DNA from: Fictibacillus phosphorivorans
GTDB lineage: Bacteria > Bacillota > Bacilli > Bacillales > Fictibacillaceae
Assembly: GCF_001619875.1 (NCBI RefSeq)
Contig: NZ_LRFC01000038.1
Span: 248,001-312,000 of the forward strand
DNA length: 64,000 nucleotides
Direction of reading: 5' to 3'
The notes under the pieces were generated by a model. That model was not told the origin of the DNA. It saw only the letters and a program-made list of their open reading frames with translations, and ran no database searches. Shown piece by piece: positions 53,088-61,348 of this stretch. The position numbers were made by a program, and so were the translations under genes. Each line of letters starts with the position of its first letter. Position 1 is the first letter of the stretch.

Positions 53088-53176
53088 GTATTGTCGAAAA
53101 GAATTTTATAAAAAATAGAATGCTAAAGTATATATTTTCAGAATTCTGTTCAAACTTGTTGCTGAGGTGATGAAAA

Positions 53177-54115
53177 ATGAAAGAAGAAGAAAAACAAACC
53201 AAAAAAACAATACCGATGAAAGGTAAGAGTGCTATGAAAAAACGTTGGGTTTATCCGGCAGTATATCTTAGTTTTGCAGCAGTCATTTTAACATCTGTTC
53301 TATGGTATCAAAACGATGCGAAAAATGTGGAGAAAAATAATACTCCAAAAAGCGCGTTAGAAGACAATGGAGCAGCAGTACCCGTTTCATTAACAAAAGA
53401 ACAATTCCAAATGCCAGTCGCTGACCCTGAAGCCATTGAAGTAGTGAAAGATTTCTTTAGTCCAGACGCTACAGCTCAAGAGCAAGAAGCAGCACTCGTA
53501 TTCTATAACAATATTTACTACCAAAACCGCGGAATCGACTTAGCGACTGCTAACAACAAAGCGTTCGATGTAACAGCAGCATTAAGCGGAAACGTTGTAA
53601 AAGTAGCAAAAGACCCTGCACTAGGATTCGTAGTAGAAGTAGAGCATGATAAAGGTGTTGTAACGCACTACTCATCACTTGCTTCTGTATCTGTTAAACA
53701 GGGTGACCAAGTGAAACAGGGCGCTGTTCTAGGACAAGCTGGTGAAAATGCATACGATAAAGATGCAAAGATCCACGCACACTTCGAAGTTCGTAAAGAC
53801 GGAGAAGCAGTTGACCCAGTAATGGCTTGGGATCAATCTGTTGCTCAGCTGGCAGCATCTGTTGATAATTCTCGTAAAGAGATGAAGAAAGCAGAAGAGA
53901 AGAAAGCTGCTGAAGAGCAGAAAAAAGCAGAAGAGCAAAAGCCTGGTAAACAAGAAGAAAAGCCAGCACCAAAAGCCGACGATAAAGGCGGCAAAGATAC
54001 GAAAGACTCAAAAGACACGAAAGATGGCAAAGATGCCAACCGTGAACAAGAATCATCATCTCAATCAGCAGAAGACACTGGCGCACAAGCCGACGATTCT
54101 GGTGCTAACGAATAA
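53177..54115 (+). CDS. spoIIQ: Stage II sporulation protein Q
   Basis: Forespore membrane protein with an M23/LytM domain that binds SpoIIIAH across the septum to form the feeding-tube channel. 312 residues: cytoplasmic basic N-terminus, membrane helix about 26-45, LytM domain about 120-225 (DKGVVTHYSSL, KIHAHFEVRKDG). The first zinc His of active LytM enzymes is missing (NNKAFDV), so it is a degenerate, non-catalytic form like B. subtilis SpoIIQ. The last ~80 residues are a low-complexity K/E/D/S tail. ATG 53177 after GAGGTGATG. GTATA at 53128 with GTTCAAACT 15 bases on is a weak SigF-like candidate. Confidence 0.95.
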   Translation: MKEEEKQTKKTIPMKGKSAMKKRWVYPAVYLSFAAVILTSVLWYQNDAKNVEKNNTPKSALEDNGAAVPVSLTKEQFQMPVADPEAIEVVKDFFSPDATAQEQEAALVFYNNIYYQNRGIDLATANNKAFDVTAALSGNVVKVAKDPALGFVVEVEHDKGVVTHYSSLASVSVKQGDQVKQGAVLGQAGENAYDKDAKIHAHFEVRKDGEAVDPVMAWDQSVAQLAASVDNSRKEMKKAEEKKAAEEQKKAEEQKPGKQEEKPAPKADDKGGKDTKDSKDTKDGKDANREQESSSQSAEDTGAQADDSGANE

Positions 54116-54123
54116 TTTTCATA

Positions 54124-54160
54124 AAAAAGCTGTTTCGGATAAAGCCGAGGCAGCTCTTTT
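54124..54160 (+). terminator. Terminator of spoIIQ
   Basis: AAAAAGCTGTTTCGG pairs with CCGAGGCAGCTCTTTT through two G-U pairs; T-run follows. Confidence 0.7.
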
Positions 54161-54241
54161 CAATGATTGTTTGATTACTGCTACATATGTAAGCGAAAAC
54201 CTTCCCAATACCTGATGATAAATCCTAAAAAATAGACCTTG

Positions 54242-54396
54242 TGAGCGAAAAGAGGGTCTCATTGCGCGAAACGAGCTACTTATTGAGCGAAACGACGCAT
54301 GCATTGAGCGAAACTCACTATCGATTGAGCGAAAAGTGTCCTCGATTGAGCGAACGTGTAACAGATAAAGAAACACGTACCGTAAAACGCATAAAC
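54242..54396 (+). repeat. Phased array A9 (word TGAGCGAAA) with trailer
   Basis: TGAGCGAAA or TGCGCGAAA begins at 54242, 54263, 54284, 54305, 54326 and 54347; all five steps are exactly 21. The last unit continues into the trailer CGTGTAACAGATAAAGAAAC plus ACGTACCGTAAAAC (54351-54388) seen at A5 and A11. The remaining gap to spoIIID (54397-54714) shows no convincing gene; an 18-codon frame with GGGTG at 54562 was not accepted. Confidence 0.88.
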
Positions 54397-54714
54397 GTAA
54401 TACCCAGACCTCAAAATAGTGCTTCCGCTATTAAATTTTTCACTTGTTTAAGCACATTTTTCCAAGAAAATGGACATTTCCCCTTGTCCCAGTTGAGATT
54501 TAGGCATATAACGAAAACTTGGTTAATAAGATGTTACAAAACCTACAATAATTCAATTGAGGGTGAGCGGTGAGAAATCGTACTATGGCTGCGGTGGAAA
54601 AAGGGGAATGGAAGCAATACTTATAAGCCGAAGATGACAACAAAACTTGTCACGTAGCTTGTTCATAGAAGTCTCTATCGCATCTCTCACATCCATTTTA
54701 GGGAGGCGAGTGGT

Positions 54715-54981
54715 GTGCACGATTACATCAAAGAGCGAACCATCAAGATAGGACGGTATATCGTGGAGACAAGAAAAACAGTCCGCATGATCGCAAAAGA
54801 ATTCGGGGTTTCCAAAAGCACGGTGCATAAAGACCTCACCGAGCGACTGCCTGAAATCAATCCGGATCTTGCAAATAACGTAAAAGAAATCCTCGAATAC
54901 CATAAGTCCATCCGCCACTTGAGAGGTGGAGAAGCGACGCGTGTGAAGTACAAAAAAGGCACAGAGGAAGTTGTTCAGTAA
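54715..54981 (+). CDS. spoIIID: Sporulation transcription regulator SpoIIID
   Basis: Mother-cell DNA-binding protein that modulates SigE and SigK genes. 88 residues. Helix-turn-helix RMIAKEFGVSKSTVHKDL with the basic C-terminal tail SIRHLRGGEATRVKYKK that also contacts DNA. GTG 54715 follows GGGAGGCGAG. Followed by mbl as in B. subtilis. Confidence 0.97.
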   Translation: MHDYIKERTIKIGRYIVETRKTVRMIAKEFGVSKSTVHKDLTERLPEINPDLANNVKEILEYHKSIRHLRGGEATRVKYKKGTEEVVQ

Positions 54982-55099
54982 GTCCGCGATAGATAGGGAT
55001 GCAATTTGACACGAAAAACACTTAAAACATTATGTGCCATATAGGTCTGACGTCCAATAATTATTTTTTGACAATATTTAACCTTGTTCGACATACTTG

Positions 55100-55108
55100 T
55101 GATATAAT
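55100..55108 (+). promoter_or_regulatory. Extended -10 promoter upstream of mbl
   Basis: TGATATAAT, a consensus extended -10, 76 bases before mbl. No matching -35 at 17 bases; a TTGACA at 55068 is 29 bases away and cannot pair with it. Confidence 0.55.
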
Positions 55109-55184
55109 GATAAATTGGATAGAACTTCGATTTTTTACTAAAAATGTCATTATATTGTATGGATGTTAACAGGGAGGATATAAC

Positions 55185-56180
55185 ATGTTTTCAAGGGACG
55201 TTGGAATTGACCTTGGTACCGCTAATGTATTGATTTATGTAAAAGGAAAAGGAATTGTGCTCGATGAGCCATCTGTTGTGGCGATCGACACGAATACCGG
55301 AAAAGCACTCGCTGTAGGTGAAGAAGCCCGCCGTATGGTAGGCCGTACACCAGGAAACATTGTGGCGATCCGTCCGCTAAAAGACGGAGTTATCGCTGAC
55401 TTTGAAGTAACAGAGCAAATGCTGAAACACTTTATTAACAAAATTAAAGTGAAGGGCGTGTTTGCCAAGCCTAGAATCTTAATCTGTACACCAACGAACA
55501 TTACGTCTGTTGAACAAAAAGCCATTAGAGAAGCTGCGCAAAAGTGCGGTGCAAAGCATATTTTTCTTGAAGAAGAGCCGAAAGTGGCTGCAATAGGGGC
55601 GGGGATGGATATCTTCCAGCCAAGCGGCAATATGGTTGTTGACATCGGTGGTGGCACAACTGACATTGCGGTCTTGAGCATGGGCGATATCGTCACCTCC
55701 TCTTCTATTAAAATGGCTGGGGACAAGTTCGATACAGAGATTCTTCAGTACATAAAGAAAGAGTACAAGCTGTTGATCGGGGAACGTACCGCTGAAAACA
55801 TTAAATTAAACGTCGCGACCGTTTACGAGCGTGACGAAGAACTCGAGATCCGCGGCCGCGATATGGTATCCGGATTGCCTCGCACCATTACGGTCGGTTC
55901 AAAAGAGATTCAAAAAGCGTTGATGGAGCCTGTTATGGTAATCGTCCAAGCGGCGAAAAGCGTGTTGGAAAAGACACCGCCTGAACTTTCTGCTGACATC
56001 ATCGACCGCGGCATCATGCTGACAGGTGGAGGAGCACTTCTTCACGGTATCGACCGATTGTTTGCCGACGAGTTAAAAGTACCTGTGCTGATTGCAGAAG
56101 AGCCGATGAGAGCTGTAGCGAACGGAACAGGCTTAATGCTTGAACATATGGATAAAATCGCAAAACGAAAAGTGTTTTAA
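55185..56180 (+). CDS. mbl: MreB-like protein Mbl
   Basis: Actin-like filament protein that guides lateral cell-wall synthesis. 331 residues. Phosphate loops DVGIDLGTANVLIYVKGKG and DIGGGTTDIAVLS, adenosine motif MLTGGGALLHGID. N-terminal MFSRDVGID forms the amphipathic membrane-binding end. ATG 55185 after GGGAGGA. By position after spoIIID it is Mbl rather than MreB or MreBH. Confidence 0.95.
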   Translation: MFSRDVGIDLGTANVLIYVKGKGIVLDEPSVVAIDTNTGKALAVGEEARRMVGRTPGNIVAIRPLKDGVIADFEVTEQMLKHFINKIKVKGVFAKPRILICTPTNITSVEQKAIREAAQKCGAKHIFLEEEPKVAAIGAGMDIFQPSGNMVVDIGGGTTDIAVLSMGDIVTSSSIKMAGDKFDTEILQYIKKEYKLLIGERTAENIKLNVATVYERDEELEIRGRDMVSGLPRTITVGSKEIQKALMEPVMVIVQAAKSVLEKTPPELSADIIDRGIMLTGGGALLHGIDRLFADELKVPVLIAEEPMRAVANGTGLMLEHMDKIAKRKVF

Positions 56181-56185
56181 TGAAG

Positions 56186-56216
56186 AAAATGCCGCCCGAA
56201 TAGGGTGGCATTTTGT
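56186..56216 (+). terminator. Terminator of mbl
   Basis: AAAATGCCGCCC / GGGTGGCATTTT with a short loop and T-rich tail. Confidence 0.85.
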
Positions 56217-56270
56217 TTTTGTATGAAGTAAGACTAAGGTTAGTAAGGTATATTTGGCATCGGAAACAAC

Positions 56271-56385
56271 TTCTAGGCCCTAAATCGAAATTTCTAGGCC
56301 TTAAAAAACCTTTTATAGTCCCTTGAAACTATTTTATAGTCCTTCAAAAAAATTTATAGTCCTTCAAATTTATTTAAAGGCTTTT
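56271..56385 (+). repeat. Phased array A10 (word TTCTAGGCC / TTATAGTCC)
   Basis: Words TCTAGGCC, TCTAGGCC, TATAGTCC, TATAGTCC, TATAGTCC and a decayed TAAAGGC; key base at 56273, 56294, 56315, 56336, 56356 and 56376, steps 21, 21, 21, 20, 20. It starts 55 bases after the mbl terminator. The rest of the gap to flhO contains no recognised feature. Confidence 0.72.
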
Positions 56386-56568
56386 CGACAAAATGTCCCA
56401 TCTCCACCGCCTCTTAACTCCTGATTTTCCCCATCTCTGAGACAAATTCCTCATCATGAAAAAGGAATCTCATTATTTTCGCAGAATTCTATTAATAAAT
56501 GTAAAAATCTGTCGATAAAACGGATGAGACATATTGTGTCCAGATTACAAGTGCAGGAGGAATACTCC

Positions 56569-57396
56569 GTGTTAAGAGGCTTTTATAATGCTGCCGCCGG
56601 AATGCTGGCACAGCAGCGCAAACAAGAAATTTTAACAAACAATATGGCAAATGCCAATACACCTGGATATAAAGCGGACAATGCGAGTCTGCGTACGTTC
56701 CCGACGATGCTGCTTCAGCATATGGGGGAGACCGAATTAAACGGGAAAAAAATTCCGAATAACTACTCAATCGGGCCAGCCACGCTATCAACTGGCGTTT
56801 ATGTGCAAGAGACGACGCCAAATTTCCTGCAGGGGGATATGCGTGAAACGGGGATCAAAACCGACGTTGCGCTCTTGCAGGGTCAAGTGCCTGCTGACCC
56901 AGAAAGCGGAACTCCCGGCGGACTCTTTTTCCGATTAAATGTAAATGGCGAAGAGCGTTTTACGAGAAACGGCCATTTTTCCGTCGATGCAGAAGGAAAT
57001 CTTGTTACATCTGAAGGCTATTACGTGCTCGGAACAGATGGCAGTCCGATTACAGTTACAAGCGATAATTTTTCGGTGAACAAAGACGGTACAGTTATGG
57101 ATAATGGTGCCGCAGCGGGTCAAATAGATGTGGCGTACATCGCGAACTCGAACAATCTTGTAAAAGAGGGTACAGGGTTGTTCAGGCTTGATGGCAATGC
57201 GGCCAGTGCGATCGGAAACCCAGCCATCACTTACAACCTGCAGCAAGGGTTTGTCGAGCGATCAAACGTGAACACGGAACAGACGATGACAGAGATGCTG
57301 ACGGCTTACCGAGCGTTTGAGGCGAATCAGAAAGTACTGCAAGCGTATGATCGAACGATGGAAAAAGCAGCAAATGAAATTGGCAGGATCGGTTAG
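56569..57396 (+). CDS. flhO: Flagellar hook-basal body protein FlhO
   Basis: Distal rod protein of the FlgF/FlgG type, 275 residues. GTG 56569 follows CAGGAGGA. N-terminal RGFYNAAAGMLAQQRKQEIL and NNMANANTPGYKADN (rod motif ANxNTPGYK), C-terminal FVERSNVNTEQTMTEMLTAY and RAFEANQKVLQAYDRTMEKA: the paired coiled-coil ends of axial proteins. Operon with flhP (eleven bases apart), same location after mbl as in B. subtilis. Exported by the flagellar type III apparatus. Confidence 0.95.
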   Translation: MLRGFYNAAAGMLAQQRKQEILTNNMANANTPGYKADNASLRTFPTMLLQHMGETELNGKKIPNNYSIGPATLSTGVYVQETTPNFLQGDMRETGIKTDVALLQGQVPADPESGTPGGLFFRLNVNGEERFTRNGHFSVDAEGNLVTSEGYYVLGTDGSPITVTSDNFSVNKDGTVMDNGAAAGQIDVAYIANSNNLVKEGTGLFRLDGNAASAIGNPAITYNLQQGFVERSNVNTEQTMTEMLTAYRAFEANQKVLQAYDRTMEKAANEIGRIG

Positions 57397-57407
57397 GGGG
57401 AATAAAT

Positions 57408-58235
57408 ATGAATCAGTCTATGATTTCAGCAGCTGTTACGATGGGCCAGCTACAGCATAAGCTGGATACCATCTCCAATAATATGGCAAACAGCACAACG
57501 AACGGTTATAAAAGACGAGAAGCGCAGTTTTCGGACATACTTTTTCAGCAAATTAGAAGTGAAGCACTAGAACCGACAGAAGCTGGCCGGTTAACGCCGA
57601 ACGGAATCCGACTTGGAAGCGGAGCGCGTGTTTCGTCTACAGCAATAAGTATGGAAGCGGGCACGCTGCAAGAGACAGGACGCTCGCTTGATGCAGCACT
57701 TACACAGCCTAGCTTTTATTTTCAGATTGCCGGAGTCGACAATAACGGAAATGAATCGCTGCAATTTACAAGGGACGGTGCTTTCTACTTTTCGCCTTCA
57801 GCAGGGAACCCTGATGAGTTGGAACTTGTGACATCAGATGGCAGTAAAGTGATGGGTACAGATGGACCAATCACGATTCCAGCTGACCATAGTAAAATTA
57901 CTATTGGACAAAACGGCCAAGTTTCGGTAACGTTAAATAATGGAGCAGTTGTTGAATCAGGACAGCTGGCGATTGTGAATATGATTCGGCCTCAGCTGAT
58001 GCTATCCGTTGGGCAGAACTTACAAGCGCCAGAAAACATACCGTTAAATCAACTCATAGAGGAAGTAAATGCTGGGGCCGGTAATATCGTTCAGCAAGGT
58101 GCACTTGAATCCTCAAATGTTAATATTTCAAATGAGATGACGGAACTGATTCAGACACAACGTTCTTATCAATTTAATGCGCGTTCTCTTACAATTGCTG
58201 ACCAGATGATGGGGTTAGTAAACGGGCTTCGCTAA
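57408..58235 (+). CDS. flhP: Flagellar hook-basal body protein FlhP
   Basis: Second rod protein, 275 residues. NNMANSTTNGYKRREAQFSDI near the N-terminus and ESSNVNISNEMTELIQTQRS plus YQFNARSLTIADQMM at the C-terminus. Diverged from FlhO by about what is seen between the B. subtilis pair. ATG 57408 after AGGGGGA. Fifteen bases before the epuA-like gene. Confidence 0.95.
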   Translation: MNQSMISAAVTMGQLQHKLDTISNNMANSTTNGYKRREAQFSDILFQQIRSEALEPTEAGRLTPNGIRLGSGARVSSTAISMEAGTLQETGRSLDAALTQPSFYFQIAGVDNNGNESLQFTRDGAFYFSPSAGNPDELELVTSDGSKVMGTDGPITIPADHSKITIGQNGQVSVTLNNGAVVESGQLAIVNMIRPQLMLSVGQNLQAPENIPLNQLIEEVNAGAGNIVQQGALESSNVNISNEMTELIQTQRSYQFNARSLTIADQMMGLVNGLR

Positions 58236-58250
58236 ATGAGGTAGGTTTGT

Positions 58251-58535
58251 ATGACGAATAAGATGCAAGAGTTGAATACAGAAAAACCAAAAACACAGCG
58301 TTATAAGGAGAAAGAGAAATCTTCTAAAGAAGAGAAGAAGCAGTGGTATCAACGCCGAACGAAAAGGATCTTTCCGATCTGGCTTCGTCTTCTTCTGTTG
58401 ATCTGCGGAATCATTGTGTGCTTTGCTGTGGGTACGATGGTCGGCTATGGCGTACTCGGTGACGGTAAGCCGATGAACGTGTTTGAAAAAGAAACCTGGA
58501 CACATATCATCGACCTTGTACAAAAAGAAATGTAA
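58251..58535 (+). CDS. EpuA-like small membrane protein ('RNA polymerase subunit beta' family)
   Basis: 94 residues: charged Lys/Glu/Gln N-terminus (1-42), one membrane helix (IWLRLLLLICGIIVCFAVGTMVGYGVLG) and the conserved end FEKETWTHIIDLVQKE. This matches the EpuA family (PF11772), often named RNA polymerase beta subunit for historical reasons but not a core polymerase subunit. Function unknown; cotranscribed with the flagellar rod genes. ATG 58251 with GAGGTAGG upstream. Confidence 0.82.
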   Translation: MTNKMQELNTEKPKTQRYKEKEKSSKEEKKQWYQRRTKRIFPIWLRLLLLICGIIVCFAVGTMVGYGVLGDGKPMNVFEKETWTHIIDLVQKEM

Positions 58536-58543
58536 AGATATAA

Positions 58544-58585
58544 TAAAAAAACAATGGCAGAACGAATGAGTCATTGTTTTTCTTT
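58544..58585 (+). terminator. Terminator after the EpuA-like gene
   Basis: AAAAAACAATG pairs with CATTGTTTTT, loop of about 18 bases, T-rich tail. Confidence 0.75.
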
Positions 58586-58670
58586 TGAGATAAAATTAGT
58601 ACCAGGTAACAATACCAAGTGTAATAAAAATAGATGTTCATGATGATGAAAAGAAAGGTGATGTTCTAGT

Positions 58671-59096
58671 ATGTTAACGATTGAAGAAATCAAAGAAATT
58701 ATTCCGCACCGTTACCCGTTTTTATTGATTGACCGCATTTTAGAAGTAGATGAGGGCCAGCGTGCTGTCGGCATCAAAAATGTAACAGCTAATGAAGAAT
58801 TCTTTAACGGTCACTTCCCGGAGTACCCGGTTATGCCGGGAGTGCTAATCGTTGAGGCACTTGCTCAAGTAGGTGCAGTAGCCATGCTGAAAAAGGAAGA
58901 AAACCGCGGTAAGCTTGCCTTCTTTGCGGGTATCGATAACTGCCGTTTTAAAAAGCAGGTCGTACCAGGCGACCAACTTCGTTTGGAAGTAGAGATGACG
59001 CGTGTGCGTGGATCGATCGGTAAAGGCAAAGGCATCGCAACAGTAGACGGCCAAGTAGCCTGCGAAGTCGAAATCACGTTTGCATTAGGTAAATAA
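58671..59096 (+). CDS. fabZ: 3-hydroxyacyl-ACP dehydratase FabZ
   Basis: Dehydratase of fatty acid elongation, hot-dog fold, 141 residues. Catalytic His48 and Glu62 in [23 protein letters not shown] 58671 with AAAGGTGATG upstream. Monocistronic here; next to flhP as in B. subtilis. Confidence 0.97.
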   Translation: MLTIEEIKEIIPHRYPFLLIDRILEVDEGQRAVGIKNVTANEEFFNGHFPEYPVMPGVLIVEALAQVGAVAMLKKEENRGKLAFFAGIDNCRFKKQVVPGDQLRLEVEMTRVRGSIGKGKGIATVDGQVACEVEITFALGK

Positions 59097-59099
59097 CAA

Positions 59100-59114
59100 T
59101 GGGGTCTGACCCCA
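59100..59114. repeat. Short GGGGTCTG-type palindrome
   Basis: TGGGGTCTGACCCCA, a perfect 7-1-7 palindrome immediately after the fabZ stop, followed by CACAATTAT. It matches the arm of 317-343 exactly. Confidence 0.75.
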
Positions 59115-59126
59115 CACAATTATCAT

Positions 59127-59185
59127 AAAAGCTTGAAATGGAGCAAACACCCTAGAGGAATGTTCCATTTCAAGCTTTCTTTTTA
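59127..59185 (+). terminator. Terminator of fabZ
   Basis: AAAGCTTGAAATGGA pairs with TCCATTTCAAGCTTT (plus AACA / TGTT), large loop, then a T-run. Confidence 0.85.
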
Positions 59186-59236
59186 TGGTATTTTAAATAG
59201 GGAACATCAAAAATAAGGAGCGGGGGAGAAACAAAA

Positions 59237-59911
59237 ATGGAAAAGAGCTATAAAATTCTTCTATTTGATTTAGACGGCACACTATCTGATCCGAAAATAG
59301 GCATCACGAAATCTGTACAATTTGCTTTAGCAAGAATGGGTATCAAAGAAGAGAACCTCGATCATTTAGAACCATTTATCGGACCGCCGCTTCAACAATC
59401 TTTCTCAGATTTTTACAAATTTAATGACACACAAACGCAAACAGCCATTACTTATTATCGAGAACGATTCAGCGACGTGGGGATGTACGAAAACACCTTA
59501 TATGAACACATCCCAGAACTTTTGGAGGAATTGAGGGAAAGCGGCTTTAAACTAGTTGTTGCTACCTCAAAACCAACCGTCTTTGCTGAACAGATTTTGA
59601 AGTATTTCAATATCCATCACCACTTTGATCGAATCGTCGGCAGCAACCTCGACGGTACGAGAACCGCTAAAACAGAGATCATTCAGTACATACTTCATCA
59701 ATACAGCAATCCACCAAAAGAAGATTTCATCATGATCGGCGACAGAAAACACGATATCATTGGAGCGCATAACACGGGCATTGATTCAATAGGAGTGACG
59801 TACGGTTATGGTTCATTAGACGAGATTACAACAGCAGCACCTACTTTTATCGCTGAAAGCGTCCTTGAATTACAAAAATATCTATTAATAAACGCTTCAA
59901 TTAAGGTGTAA
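59237..59911 (+). CDS. HAD-family phosphatase (phosphoglycolate phosphatase-like)
   Basis: 224-residue HAD subfamily IA hydrolase. Motif I LLFDLDGTLSD (nucleophile Asp11, Asp13), helical cap domain (about 18-85), motif II VVATSKP, motif III Lys in TRTAKTEIIQ, motif IV IMIGDRKHDIIGAHNTG. Closest in pattern to Gph/PpaX-type phosphatases; substrate not predictable. ATG 59237, some ten bases after AAGGAGCGGGGGAG. Monocistronic. Confidence 0.9.
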   Translation: MEKSYKILLFDLDGTLSDPKIGITKSVQFALARMGIKEENLDHLEPFIGPPLQQSFSDFYKFNDTQTQTAITYYRERFSDVGMYENTLYEHIPELLEELRESGFKLVVATSKPTVFAEQILKYFNIHHHFDRIVGSNLDGTRTAKTEIIQYILHQYSNPPKEDFIMIGDRKHDIIGAHNTGIDSIGVTYGYGSLDEITTAAPTFIAESVLELQKYLLINASIKV

Positions 59912-60002
59912 AAACGAGACTCGGGTAAATTTTAAAAATAGTGTATGCCTTTAGTAGACATAACAAGAATATGTGTTTAGGGGATGAACACTTAATAATT
60001 AT

Positions 60003-60078
60003 TACCAGGTAAATCACTATATATCCGGAGATAAGACTTACAATTCCGGGTATAAGCACAATAATTCTGCGTATAAAA
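60003..60078 (+). repeat. Phased array A12 (word TTCCGGGTATAA)
   Basis: TCCGGAGATAA (60024), TCCGGGTATAA (60045) and TCTGCGTATAA (60066) are exactly 21 apart; TACCAGGTAAA at 60003 is a plausible decayed fourth unit in the same phase. It lies between the convergent ends of the HAD and methyltransferase genes. No other feature seen in this 276-base gap. Confidence 0.6.
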
Positions 60079-60158
60079 TTATTTATTCGATTTTTGACAA
60101 CATAGAGTTCAACTTCTGCTTCATCATCTCCATCGACTTCAACTAAACGAAAAACAAC

Positions 60159-60189
60159 AAAAAAACCTGGACCACCATCCAGGTTTTTC
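60159..60189 (-). terminator. Terminator of the methyltransferase gene
   Basis: AAAACCTGGATGG/CCACCAGG-type hairpin (AAAAACCTGGA with TCCAGGTTTTT) and a T-run on the minus strand; it includes the stop codon. Confidence 0.82.
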
Positions 60190-61222
60190 ACTTCGCCTTC
60201 GCGACAATTCCATTATGCACTTTTATATAGCCATGCTTCATAATATCCAGCCCGTTTTCATAAAGATAAAGCCCCATCTGCTCTAACGTCATGAGTTCCC
60301 GATACGTATGGTTCATCACATCCGCCATGATTTCGTAATACAACTTGGACCGAAGCTGGGCTCGCGGTGTTGTCATCACAATATAGCCACTCGGCTTTAA
60401 GAACTTCCGATGCCACTCCACGACTTCAGCTTTCATAGAATCTGGGAAGTGCTCAAGTAAACCAACGCTCAGCACGATATCAAACTCCTTCCCGTAAGGA
60501 AGATTGCGAATGTCATCCACCACATAGGAAATGTTAGAGTCATTTTTGTAATAAACCTTATTTCCGCCCGTTCGTGGGTTCACACCTAAAAACGGGTAAG
60601 CCTCCGGAAACTCTGCAAACCTAGTATCCCTGCAGAACGGATCATAATCGACCATCACGACTTCACCACCTGGATACATTGCAGAAAGCTGCATCGCTTC
60701 ATAACCTTCCGCTGCTCCCAAAAATAAAATGCGAGGTTTTTGAACATCCAACCCTTCAAACAGCGCACGCTTCCCGCGTGGATCCCAAATGCCATCCTGG
60801 ACCCGATGAACATAATTCCATAAATGGATTCGCAAATAATCTCCGAGCGCTACTTTTACTTCAGAAGGCTTAAAACTTTTTAAACTATGAAAAAAGGCAC
60901 CCTTCTTTTCGTGAATTTCAGCGGGAACATCCTTTGAAAACCACTCATGAAAAGACTGGTTGAACATCGTCCAGGAGGTGTGGACAGGCAGAGTCTCGCC
61001 ACGCTCCTTCTCCCAATCCAGTTTATCCTTTGAAAACGAAGTCACTTCATACGGCTTCCCGATATCTTTCCATGAAACGGTCGACCAATCCTTCACCGTA
61101 TTTACTTTTACAAACTTCTCATATTCTTTCTGACTTTTATATTGCCGTAAATCCATACGATAGGACGGCATCTTTTCCGTTTGACCTAATGTTACCGAGC
61201 GATGAACAGCAGTTTCGATCAT
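60188..61222 (-). CDS. Class I SAM-dependent methyltransferase
   Basis: 344 residues. N-terminal half (1-160) without a recognised domain, then a Rossmann methyltransferase: motif I ILFLGAAEGYEAMQLSAMYP, acidic loop VVMVDYDP, motif II YVVDDIRNLPYGKEFDIVLS, motif III LLEHFPDSMKAEVVEWHRKF LKP region. The -FDIVLSVGLLEHFPD- stretch suits a small-molecule or lipid methyltransferase; substrate unknown. ATG 61222 after AAAGGAGGAA. Convergent with the HAD gene, divergent from the SGNH hydrolase gene. Confidence 0.85.
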   Translation of the reverse strand: MIETAVHRSVTLGQTEKMPSYRMDLRQYKSQKEYEKFVKVNTVKDWSTVSWKDIGKPYEVTSFSKDKLDWEKERGETLPVHTSWTMFNQSFHEWFSKDVPAEIHEKKGAFFHSLKSFKPSEVKVALGDYLRIHLWNYVHRVQDGIWDPRGKRALFEGLDVQKPRILFLGAAEGYEAMQLSAMYPGGEVVMVDYDPFCRDTRFAEFPEAYPFLGVNPRTGGNKVYYKNDSNISYVVDDIRNLPYGKEFDIVLSVGLLEHFPDSMKAEVVEWHRKFLKPSGYIVMTTPRAQLRSKLYYEIMADVMNHTYRELMTLEQMGLYLYENGLDIMKHGYIKVHNGIVAKAK

Positions 61223-61348
61223 GTTCTTCCTCCTTTAAAAGGATTTTCTATATGTATTCCAAAACGGCGGTCCAAAATCCTTTAAATCATGTTTTATTTG
61301 CGCGCATGGTAAAATAAGAGAAACAAAGAATCGGAGGGGGAAACAGTC

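Noticed and set aside
54241-54573. Open frame through array A9 encoding LSExxxx heptads (also leftward FRSxxxx heptads in A5 and A9, LSExxxx in A11)
   Set aside because: Same periodicity artefact; both strands are open, no start site, and the trailer differs at amino-acid-changing positions between copies. Treated as DNA or RNA elements.
54570-54626. 18-codon frame starting GTG after GGGTGAGCG upstream of spoIIID
   Set aside because: Too short and without independent support; could be a leader peptide but nothing shows it.
55068-55108. TTGACA at 55068 as -35 partner of the mbl -10
   Set aside because: Spacing of 29 bases is incompatible with a SigA promoter; the extended -10 is used instead.
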